Shown here: positions 13,385-18,383 of the stretch, piece after piece
Layout of the letters: every line of letters starts with the position of its first letter
How positions within the stretch are numbered: position 1 is the stretch's first letter
Origin: CAZCCC01 sp964497245
GTDB taxonomy: Bacteria; Patescibacteriota; Patescibacteriia; Buchananbacterales; UBA6539
Length of the DNA stretch: 18,383 bases
Assembly (NCBI GenBank): GCA_964497245.1
Contig: CAZCCC010000027.1
Coordinates: 1 to 18,383 of the forward strand
Reading direction: 5' to 3'
Notes under the pieces: model-generated
Told to the model about the DNA's origin: nothing
Database searches by the model: none
The model's input: the letters and a program-made list of their open reading frames with translations, nothing else
Program-made: the position numbers and the translations under genes

Positions 13385-13413
13385 TTGACACAATCAGAGA
13401 TGTTGGATAATAT
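13385..13413 (+). promoter_or_regulatory. promoter of asd
   Basis: TTGACA (13385-13390), a 17-nt spacer and TAATAT (13408-13413) form a good sigma70-type promoter. Its predicted start near 13420 gives a leader of about 49 nt that contains GGAG 9 bases before ATG 13469. Confidence 0.7.
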
Positions 13414-13468
13414 ATAGAGAATCTTGAATAGTATTGGTTCTGACCTTTAACAATAGGAGATATTAAAG

Positions 13469-14506
13469 ATGAAAACAGGAAAAATCGTAATCGTTGGCGG
13501 TTCCGGTATGGTTGGCCGAGAAATTTTGCAAGTGATGAAAAATCATGACTTACAACCGACAGAGTTGATTATTGTTGGCTCAAAAACAGTCGGGGAAAAA
13601 AAGGAGACTCCGTATGGGAAATTGGTTGTCACTGAGTTAAATGACTGGGCATTCGGTGGAAGTGAATTCGTATTTTTCGCCGCTGGAGCTTCTATCAGTA
13701 GTGAATGGATTCCTAAAATTCGCAGGCAAGGATTTAGGATAATTGATTTAAGTTCTGCTTTTCGTCAGGACCCAGAGGTTCCGCTTGTTATTCCAAGTAT
13801 AAATGGACAAGAAATTGGCGATTCTGATTTGATTGCCTGTCCAAATTGCACCACTTCTATCGCCTTAATGGTTTTAGCACCGATCCATCATCAATATATC
13901 ATCAAAAAGGTCGGTTTGGTTTCCTATCAAGCTGCATCCGGCGCCGGCAAGCAAGCACTGGAAGATTTACATGACCAGACGGTTTTTTGGATTCAAGACG
14001 GCAAGCCTGTAGTTACAGGCAATACTGCAAATACTCCTTTGTCTTTGGCCGGAAATTTGATTCCAAGAATTGACAGCCTTGATGCTGATTGGCAAGGTTT
14101 TACCAGGGAAGAAATGAAAACTTACTGGGAAGCCAATAAAATTTTGTTTTGCCGAAATGGCGGAAGAATGGTATGCATTAATTCTACTTGTGTTCGGGTT
14201 CCGGTTAGGCGCTGTCATAGCGAGGTATTAACAATTCAAACGGAATATCCGATGTGTCGAGAAAGCGTCAAAAAATTGCTTTCAATGGCATTTGGGGTTG
14301 TCATATTGGATGAACCGGAAAATTGGATTTTACCTATGCCGCTGAATATGGAGGGTAGAGAAGAAGTTGGCGTCGGGCGGATCAGAATTTCACCCGGTAG
14401 TCGAGAAAAAGAGCTTTTGCTTTGGGTTTGCGGCGACCAGCTTTTACGGGGTGCGGCCCTAACGGCCGTGGAAATCCTTGAATTTATTAAAGGTAGAAAA
14501 TCTTGA
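13469..14506 (+). CDS. asd: aspartate-semialdehyde dehydrogenase
   Basis: Asd reduces aspartyl phosphate with NADPH to aspartate semialdehyde, the branch point to lysine/diaminopimelate, threonine and methionine. The nucleotide-binding loop GGSGMVG is at 10-16, catalytic Cys127 lies in CPNCTTS, the GAGKQAL segment at 158-164 follows Gln154, and Arg243/His250 lie in CVRVPVRRCHS. The usual Gly before His250 is Cys here. Length 345 is normal. Start is supported by GGAG at 9-base spacing and by its own promoter. No aspartokinase, homoserine or DAP-pathway gene is nearby, and sampled GC (up to 47%) exceeds the neighbours, so horizontal origin is plausible. A terminator hairpin follows the stop. 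Confidence 0.94.
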   Translation: MKTGKIVIVGGSGMVGREILQVMKNHDLQPTELIIVGSKTVGEKKETPYGKLVVTELNDWAFGGSEFVFFAAGASISSEWIPKIRRQGFRIIDLSSAFRQDPEVPLVIPSINGQEIGDSDLIACPNCTTSIALMVLAPIHHQYIIKKVGLVSYQAASGAGKQALEDLHDQTVFWIQDGKPVVTGNTANTPLSLAGNLIPRIDSLDADWQGFTREEMKTYWEANKILFCRNGGRMVCINSTCVRVPVRRCHSEVLTIQTEYPMCRESVKKLLSMAFGVVILDEPENWILPMPLNMEGREEVGVGRIRISPGSREKELLLWVCGDQLLRGAALTAVEILEFIKGRKS

Positions 14507-14524
14507 TCTTTTTTGAATTTTCAA

Positions 14525-14558
14525 TCAACATAGCGCAGGCTTTTTGCCATGCGCTTTT
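14525..14558 (+). terminator. intrinsic terminator after asd, preceded by TCAACATAG
   Basis: GCGCA-GGC (14533-14540) pairs with GCC-A-TGCGC (14546-14554) around a T5 loop with one bulged A, followed by four T and an A/T tail. The motif TCAACATAG (14525-14533) overlaps the foot of the stem. Confidence 0.7.
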
Positions 14559-14565
14559 ATTATAG

Positions 14566-14583
14566 ATAAAAAATTAAGAAATT
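14566..14583. repeat. left arm of an 18-bp perfect inverted repeat
   Basis: The 18 bases at 14566-14583 are the exact reverse complement of 14800-14817. The left arm is extended by further TTAAGAAA units up to about 14597. Together the arms bracket the truncated four-helix-bundle gene. Confidence 0.8.
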
Positions 14584-14602
14584 AAGAAATTAAGAAAATA
14601 AT

Positions 14603-14809
14603 ATGAATAATTATCAAGAAAAATTAAAGCAAAAAATGGATGAATATGTTCATTTTGTATATATCCAGACAAAAAATTTTCCTAAACAAGAAATGTATGG
14701 CGGTACTTCGCAATGGCGGCGATGTTCTCTTTCTATAATTTTAAATTATATTGAAGGTTATGCTCGTAAAAAATCATTAGTCAGATTAAACTTTTTAGAA
14801 ATTTCTTAA
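14603..14809 (+). CDS. truncated four-helix-bundle protein (23S rRNA IVS type)
   Basis: The sequence matches the N-terminal half of the small four-helix-bundle family related to proteins encoded in 23S rRNA intervening sequences, with family features such as a QWRRCSLSIILNYIEGYAR segment (37-55) and SLVRLNFLEIS at the end. Normal members run about 115-120 residues. This frame stops at 68, directly after the segment where helix 3 should continue. The stop codon (14807-14809) lies inside the right arm of a perfect 18-bp inverted repeat, so the 3' half seems to have been replaced or lost. It may still be expressed but is probably a remnant. No Shine-Dalgarno is visible. Confidence 0.7.
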   Translation: MNNYQEKLKQKMDEYVHFVYIQTKNFPKQEMYGGTSQWRRCSLSIILNYIEGYARKKSLVRLNFLEIS

Positions 14810-14817
14810 TTTTTTAT
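14800..14817. repeat. right arm of an 18-bp perfect inverted repeat
   Basis: Exact reverse complement of 14566-14583. A further degenerate unit (ATTTCTTAAAC) lies just downstream. The arm contains the stop codon of the truncated four-helix-bundle gene and ends 20 bases before the comM start. Confidence 0.8.
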
Positions 14818-14837
14818 TTTTATAATTTCTTAAACTT

Positions 14838-16361
14838 ATGTCCAGCAAAATACTTTCCGCTGCAGTAATCGGCCTTAATTGTGAATTAGTTGAAGTTGAA
14901 GCCGATACTTCCCGTTCTAATCCGAAATTTTTTATTGTTGGCTTACCTGACAAAGCAGTTGACGAATCAAGAGAACGGGTTCGTTCGGCGATTAAAAATT
15001 CAGGATTTGAAATGCCCCGTGGACGGATTACTATCAATTTAGCTCCGGCAGATTTAAAAAAAGAAGGGCCTTCTTATGATTTGCCTATTGCAATAAGTAT
15101 TCTTTTAACCTCCAAGCAGCTTTACTTGCCGGATAGCTGGCAAAACCAGATTTTTTTAGGGGAATTGGCTCTTGATGGTCAGCTTCGGCCGATTAACGGC
15201 GTGCTTTCAATTTGTTTACAAGCTAAAAAGCAGGGAATTAAAAAAATTTTTCTGCCAAAAGAAAATGCGCCTGAAGCCAGCCTGATTTCCGGTTTAGAAA
15301 TTTTTCCCAGTCAAAATTTGAGTCAGATAACAAGTCATTTAAAAAACAAAGAAGCAATTAAACCATATATTGCGGAAAAAAATTTTTTCGCAAATAATTT
15401 TTCTGAGTCCGTAGATGATATGTCTCATATAAAAGGCCAGCAGCATGTTAAACGAGCTTTGGAAATTGCCACTGCCGGTGCCCATAATATTCTGATGTCT
15501 GGAGTACCAGGCGCGGGCAAAACTTTGCTGGCTAAAACCATGATCACGATTATGCCGCAAATGACTATGCAGGAATCTTTAGAAGTGACTCGGATATACA
15601 GCGTATCGGGACTGCTTCCAAATAATCAGCCGTTAATAAAGAATCGGCCTTTCCGTTGTCCGCATCATACCGCTTCCGGTGTGGCTTTGGTCGGTGGCGG
15701 TGCTTGGCCCAAGCCCGGAGAAATTTCTTTGGCTCATCGGGGGATATTATTTTTGGATGAATTTCCGGAATTTCCCCGTTCGGTTTTGGAAAATCTGCGT
15801 CAACCGCTGGAAGACGGAATAATTTCGGTTTCTCGAGCTTCCGGCACCTTACAGTTTCCGGCAAAATTTATTTTGGCGGCAGCAATGAATCCCTGCCCTT
15901 GCGGTTATTTGAACGACCCTGATAGAAATTGTACCTGTTTGCCCGGACAGATTATCAATTATCAAAGAAAAATTTCCGGTCCGCTTTTGGATAGAATTGA
16001 TTTGCACATAGATGTTCCTAAAGTGAATTTTGAAAAGCTGACTTCGGAAAACAAAGCTGAAACTTCATCAGAAATTAGAAAAAGGGTGGAAAGCGCCAGA
16101 GAAATTCAGCGCCAAAGGTTTATTGGTTTGAATATTGTCGCCAATTCAGAAATGTCTTCGCGTCAAACCAATAATTTTTGCCAAATTGATAAAAATACAG
16201 TAGATCTGCTTCGGCAGGCGGTTAATCAAATGGGACTTTCAGCCAGGTCTTATTTTCGTATTTTAAAGCTAGGACGGACAATTGCCGATTTGGCCGGTGA
16301 AAAAAACATCAAGCTTGAACATATTGCCGAAGCCTTGCAGTATCGGCCGAAGGCGGAATGA
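14838..16361 (+). CDS. comM: YifB/ComM-family Mg chelatase-like AAA+ ATPase
   Basis: ComM is a hexameric AAA+ helicase that promotes branch migration when imported DNA is integrated during natural transformation. The N-terminal Lon-protease-like fold (1-170) carries GLPDKAVDESRERV (35-48). The ATPase core has Walker A GVPGAGKT (222-229), FRCPHHT (272-278), Walker B ILFLDEF (303-309) and a four-cysteine zinc insert (Cys353, 355, 365, 367 in NPCPCG and CTCLPG). The C-terminal Mg-chelatase helical domain contains LSARSYFRILKLGRTIADL. The 507 residues are full length. The ATG at 14838 has no Shine-Dalgarno and begins just after the inverted-repeat arm. CPR bacteria commonly keep competence genes, which fits. 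Confidence 0.96.
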   Translation: MSSKILSAAVIGLNCELVEVEADTSRSNPKFFIVGLPDKAVDESRERVRSAIKNSGFEMPRGRITINLAPADLKKEGPSYDLPIAISILLTSKQLYLPDSWQNQIFLGELALDGQLRPINGVLSICLQAKKQGIKKIFLPKENAPEASLISGLEIFPSQNLSQITSHLKNKEAIKPYIAEKNFFANNFSESVDDMSHIKGQQHVKRALEIATAGAHNILMSGVPGAGKTLLAKTMITIMPQMTMQESLEVTRIYSVSGLLPNNQPLIKNRPFRCPHHTASGVALVGGGAWPKPGEISLAHRGILFLDEFPEFPRSVLENLRQPLEDGIISVSRASGTLQFPAKFILAAAMNPCPCGYLNDPDRNCTCLPGQIINYQRKISGPLLDRIDLHIDVPKVNFEKLTSENKAETSSEIRKRVESAREIQRQRFIGLNIVANSEMSSRQTNNFCQIDKNTVDLLRQAVNQMGLSARSYFRILKLGRTIADLAGEKNIKLEHIAEALQYRPKAE

Positions 16362-16448
16362 AGAAATCTCAAATCTTAAATTTTATCGGCGGCATTATTT
16401 AGATTTATTTATAACACTTTGGCTATTAGTAATTAACAGGCGACCTTT

Positions 16449-16472
16449 AGAATAGTAAAGCGTTACTATTCT
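16449..16472. repeat. perfect 10-bp hairpin
   Basis: AGAATAGTAA (16449-16458) pairs with TTACTATTCT (16463-16472) around loop AGCG. There is no T tract, so it is a weak terminator candidate for comM. It abuts the REP-like element that starts at 16474. Confidence 0.6.
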
Positions 16473-16473
16473 T

Positions 16474-16516
16474 GTCATTGCGAGAAGGAGCAAAGAGATG
16501 ACAAAGTAATTTTGCT
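16474..16516. repeat. degenerate REP-like element beginning GTCATTGCGAG
   Basis: The sequence starts GTCATTGCGAG and continues with GGAGCAAAGAG and an AAAGTAAT segment. This resembles the dispersed interspersed repeat of the form GTCATTGCGAGGAGCGAAGC known from many bacterial genomes, but with many substitutions. Its ends can pair (GTCAT with ATGAC). It looks like an old, decayed copy. Confidence 0.45.
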
Positions 16517-16588
16517 ATGTTTTGACATTCACCAAAATTCCGTTGTTGACCCGTTTATGTCTACAATCTCGGCGGATAAAAGCTTTAT

Positions 16589-16975
16589 ATGAAAAAAATT
16601 ATACACTTTGATGATGATGAATTTCTTGCTGAGTTATATGGTTTAATATTAATAAAGGAAGGATTTGATTATAAGAATTTATCACGCACTCCGGCCAGCA
16701 AAAATGAGCTTTTGGATTTGATAATTAGTGAAAATCCCGATTTGATTATCATGGGTCTTTTACAGCCAGAAATGGATGGCTTTAAGGCAACCGAAGCCTT
16801 AAAATTCGATGAAAGGACAAAAAATATTCCAATTTTTGGGTTGGATAATTGGAATCAAGAAGACGAAATAGATAAGTTAAAAAGATTAGGCATGGATAGA
16901 TATTATATTAATAATCAGTGGACGCCTAGTGAATTTTTAGAAGAAATTGAAATTTTTTTAAACAATAATAAATAA
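16589..16975 (+). CDS. degenerate receiver-domain (pseudo response regulator) protein
   Basis: The 128 residues have the length and pattern of a single CheY-like receiver: acidic cluster DDD (8-10) after the first strand, PDLIIM-LLQPEMDG (50-64) at the phosphorylation loop and a C-terminal amphipathic helix. The phospho-acceptor Asp is replaced by Gly56. The conserved Thr/Ser position is Leu85 or Asp86, and the conserved Lys-Pro near the end reads Asn108-Asn109. It should therefore not accept a phosphate in the normal way and may act as a protein-interaction module. No kinase or output domain is nearby. There is no Shine-Dalgarno; TACAAT at 16562-16567 is a weak -10 candidate. Confidence 0.82.
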   Translation: MKKIIHFDDDEFLAELYGLILIKEGFDYKNLSRTPASKNELLDLIISENPDLIIMGLLQPEMDGFKATEALKFDERTKNIPIFGLDNWNQEDEIDKLKRLGMDRYYINNQWTPSEFLEEIEIFLNNNK

Positions 16976-17000
16976 ATTTATCTTACTTGTTACAAGAATT

Positions 17001-17009
17001 TGATATATT
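17001..17009 (+). promoter_or_regulatory. extended -10 element before the 82-residue gene
   Basis: TGA-TATATT (17001-17009) is identical to the extended -10 of the ncRNA promoter, but no good -35 is present. The leader contains TACTCT/AGAGTA (17023-17028/17033-17038), nested in GATACT/AGTATC (17021-17026/17039-17044), which could be an operator or a leader hairpin. Confidence 0.4.
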
Positions 17010-17062
17010 TTAATTAAAGTGATACTCTAAAAAGAGTAAGTATCAATTTCGATGCTAATAAC

Positions 17063-17311
17063 ATGGAGGATTTCAAAAAGCCTAGATATCCTGGACCTAA
17101 GCGCGGAGACAGAATTGTTAACAAAGGCGGAAACTTTATCAAAATTGCAACCAAAGATGATGAGGCAAGTATTCGCGTTGGTTGGGCATTAACGGGACGT
17201 TGTTTTCGTCACGACAATATTCCTGATGACGTGACAGTTCTTGAAACGCCACTTATTGATGAGATTGATAATTCTGAAAATAATGATTCACCAGTCGATG
17301 ATGGTTGCTGA
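17063..17311 (+). CDS. hypothetical acidic protein, 82 residues
   Basis: I do not recognise this protein. The N-terminus is basic and Pro/Gly-rich (KKPRYPGPKRGD, 5-16), the middle (25-62) looks like beta strands, and the tail from 63 is strongly acidic and ends in Cys. There is no signal peptide or membrane segment. The start has no Shine-Dalgarno, but an extended -10 lies about 60 bases upstream and an excellent terminator begins 25 bases after the stop, supporting a single-gene transcript. The neighbours are the pseudo-receiver and the Hint protein, giving no functional clue. Confidence 0.65.
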   Translation: MEDFKKPRYPGPKRGDRIVNKGGNFIKIATKDDEASIRVGWALTGRCFRHDNIPDDVTVLETPLIDEIDNSENNDSPVDDGC

Positions 17312-17335
17312 TTAATAGCACTTTTTCTATTTTAG

Positions 17336-17366
17336 TCTAGACATTTTACCATGTCTAGATTTTTTT
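17336..17366 (+). terminator. intrinsic terminator of the 82-residue gene
   Basis: Perfect 9-bp stem TCTAGACAT (17336-17344) with ATGTCTAGA (17351-17359), loop TTTACC, followed by seven T (17360-17366). Confidence 0.9.
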
Positions 17367-17430
17367 ATATAAATAAAAAAGTGGGATAAAATAGTTTTAA
17401 GAATTTTGGCGGTAATTTGGCATTATTTTA

Positions 17431-17436
17431 TATAAT
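17431..17436 (+). promoter_or_regulatory. -10 candidate for the Hint-domain gene
   Basis: A perfect TATAAT at 17431-17436 has only a poor -35 (TTGGCG at 17406-17411, 19-nt spacer). Downstream lies the 10-bp palindrome ATTAGCTAAT (17449-17458), which might bind a regulator. Confidence 0.4.
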
Positions 17437-17505
17437 AGTTAAGCTTTAATTAGCTAATAATAGAGACCTTTGACAATGTGTTGCAACTAATGGAGAATTT
17501 TAATC

Positions 17506-18165
17506 ATGATGGCTGTTTTAATTGGTATTGGTGTGTTTATTATCTGCACATTATTATTTTGTGTAGTTACAGAAATTTTAACCAGTACTCCTAGAAATTC
17601 TTTTTTTCACGGAACCCTTCCGCGAGGTGTCCCTGGTCATTATGACTCAGATGGAAATTGGGTGCCACCGGACAAACAGGCAAGATATTTTGAAGATCAA
17701 AGAAGAAAATATGATGAACGGGCAAGGGGGTGCTTTCCTGAGGATACTTTTGTTGTAATGAATAGTCGCGAGCCAAAAAGGATTGTAGATTTACAACCAG
17801 GCGATGAAGTAGTTTCTTTTGATTTTGAGACCAACGAATTCGTTGCCGGTAAAGTAACCAAGGTTGTTGATATGGGTATTATTCCCGAAATTAAAATCAT
17901 TGATCTTGGTTGTGCGGGTACAATAGAATGTGCTGAAACGCAAAATTTTTTAGGCTGTGATGGCCAATGGCATCGTACGGACTCTTTGTCAGGAGGGGAG
18001 AAAATTGGTGATATGATTATTGTCGCAATAGATTCAAGGCCTTGGGGGCAAAAAGTTTATGATCCTGAAGTAAAGCCCCATGATAACTTAGTTATCCTTA
18101 CCTCAAAAGGTTTTCAAGTAGTTGCTCGTGCTTACAAGCTGGAACATTTAGTTCTGGCAAAATAA
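17506..18165 (+). CDS. membrane-anchored Hint-domain (intein/Hedgehog-like) protein
   Basis: Residues 3-25 form a transmembrane helix or uncleaved signal anchor, 26-75 are a polar Gly/Pro/Arg-rich linker, and a Hint fold begins at Cys76 (GCFPEDTFV), the residue that starts the N-S acyl shift in self-processing Hint domains. Further matches are LQPGDEVVSFD (96-106), the GQWHRTDSLSGGEKI block (153-167) and VYDPEV...HDN (184-194). At the block-B position, where Thr-x-x-His is expected, the protein reads AETQNF with Gln146 instead of His, so cleavage may be slow or lost. The short N-terminal part would be the only product released. Start ATG 17506 is supported by GGAGA nine bases upstream. A strong terminator follows. 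Confidence 0.82.
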   Translation: MMAVLIGIGVFIICTLLFCVVTEILTSTPRNSFFHGTLPRGVPGHYDSDGNWVPPDKQARYFEDQRRKYDERARGCFPEDTFVVMNSREPKRIVDLQPGDEVVSFDFETNEFVAGKVTKVVDMGIIPEIKIIDLGCAGTIECAETQNFLGCDGQWHRTDSLSGGEKIGDMIIVAIDSRPWGQKVYDPEVKPHDNLVILTSKGFQVVARAYKLEHLVLAK

Positions 18166-18189
18166 ACATGGGTAATTCTATTGTTTCAT

Positions 18190-18217
18190 AGTCAGAGAGA
18201 CTTTCTCTGACTTTTTT
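18190..18217 (+). terminator. intrinsic terminator of the Hint-domain gene
   Basis: Perfect 9-bp stem AGTCAGAGA (18190-18198) with TCTCTGACT (18204-18212), loop GACTT, followed by a run of T to 18217, beginning 25 bases after the stop. Confidence 0.9.
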
Positions 18218-18256
18218 ATTAACATTAATAGGGGATTGATTTATTATAATTATAGT

Positions 18257-18323
18257 TCAACATAGCACGTAAAAGCCCTAAATTCAACATAGCGTAGCTC
18301 CCTCAGAAATGGGGGAGTTTTTT
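18257..18323 (+). terminator. tandem TCAACATAG motifs and a second terminator
   Basis: TCAACATAG occurs at 18257-18265 and again at 18284-18292. The second copy leads into a stem CTCCCTC/GGGGGAG (18298-18304/18311-18317, one G-U) followed by six T (18318-18323). Because the Hint gene already has a terminator at 18190-18217, this unit is either a backup or belongs to a short transcript from the TATAAT at 18245-18250. The 60 bases that follow to the window end contain no gene I can support. Confidence 0.6.
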
Positions 18324-18383
18324 ATTTTGACAAATTGGGCAAAAAAAGGCAAAATAAAGGGTATTAACCGCGGAGTCCCGCAC

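Noticed and set aside
14571..14597. TTAAGAAA repeats as a CRISPR array
   Set aside because: Units are eight bases long and contiguous without spacers, and no cas genes are present.

Overview
The window is AT-rich bacterial DNA with compact genes, TAA and TGA stops read in the standard bacterial code, few Shine-Dalgarno sequences, and a gene set typical of Candidate Phyla Radiation (Patescibacteria, probably Parcubacteria-like) genomes: TrmB-type regulators, a short TraR/DksA zinc-finger protein, a four-helix-bundle (23S rRNA intervening sequence type) protein, an NYN-domain protein, ComM/YifB, LspA, and several single-pass or unrecognised proteins. The lineage call is an inference from gene content, because no rRNA is present.

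Layout. Bases 1-3000 carry a minus-strand tRNA-Arg(TCT), a 560-base gap rich in inverted repeats, and a DEAH-box RNA helicase whose ATG (684) is preceded by a strongly foldable leader. Bases 3000-5200 hold a YgjP-type metallohydrolase flanked by two near-identical 49-base repeats. The second repeat is the 3' trailer of a tRNA-Arg(CCG), and next to that tRNA is a minus-strand Xer-type tyrosine recombinase. Bases 5300-6900 hold an unrecognised minus-strand gene divergent from a TrmB-family regulator, with an operator-like inverted repeat between them. Bases 6900-11814 are a probable RNA-metabolism operon: rpsO, NYN-domain nuclease, pnp and a membrane-anchored unknown protein. Bases 11815-12453 contain no ORF but have a near-consensus promoter, a roughly 359-nt highly foldable region and a strong terminator, which is the best candidate for an undescribed non-coding RNA. 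TraR/DksA and lspA follow from a second consensus promoter, then aspartate-semialdehyde dehydrogenase, a truncated four-helix-bundle gene between perfect inverted repeats, and comM. The last 1.8 kb (16589-18165) hold three small genes: a degenerate receiver protein lacking its phospho-acceptor Asp, an unknown acidic 82-residue protein, and a membrane-anchored Hint (intein/Hedgehog-type) domain protein with a substituted block-B histidine. The last two are closed by strong terminators.

How parts work together. PNPase, the NYN protein and S15 probably form a translation/RNA-turnover unit. The helicase may also act on RNA. ComM belongs to natural-transformation DNA processing. LspA matures lipoproteins. 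The remaining small proteins have no assignable pathway. Most unusual signals lie outside the proteins: the ncRNA candidate, the helicase leader, the tRNA-trailer repeats, and a repeated TCAACATAG motif found next to terminators.
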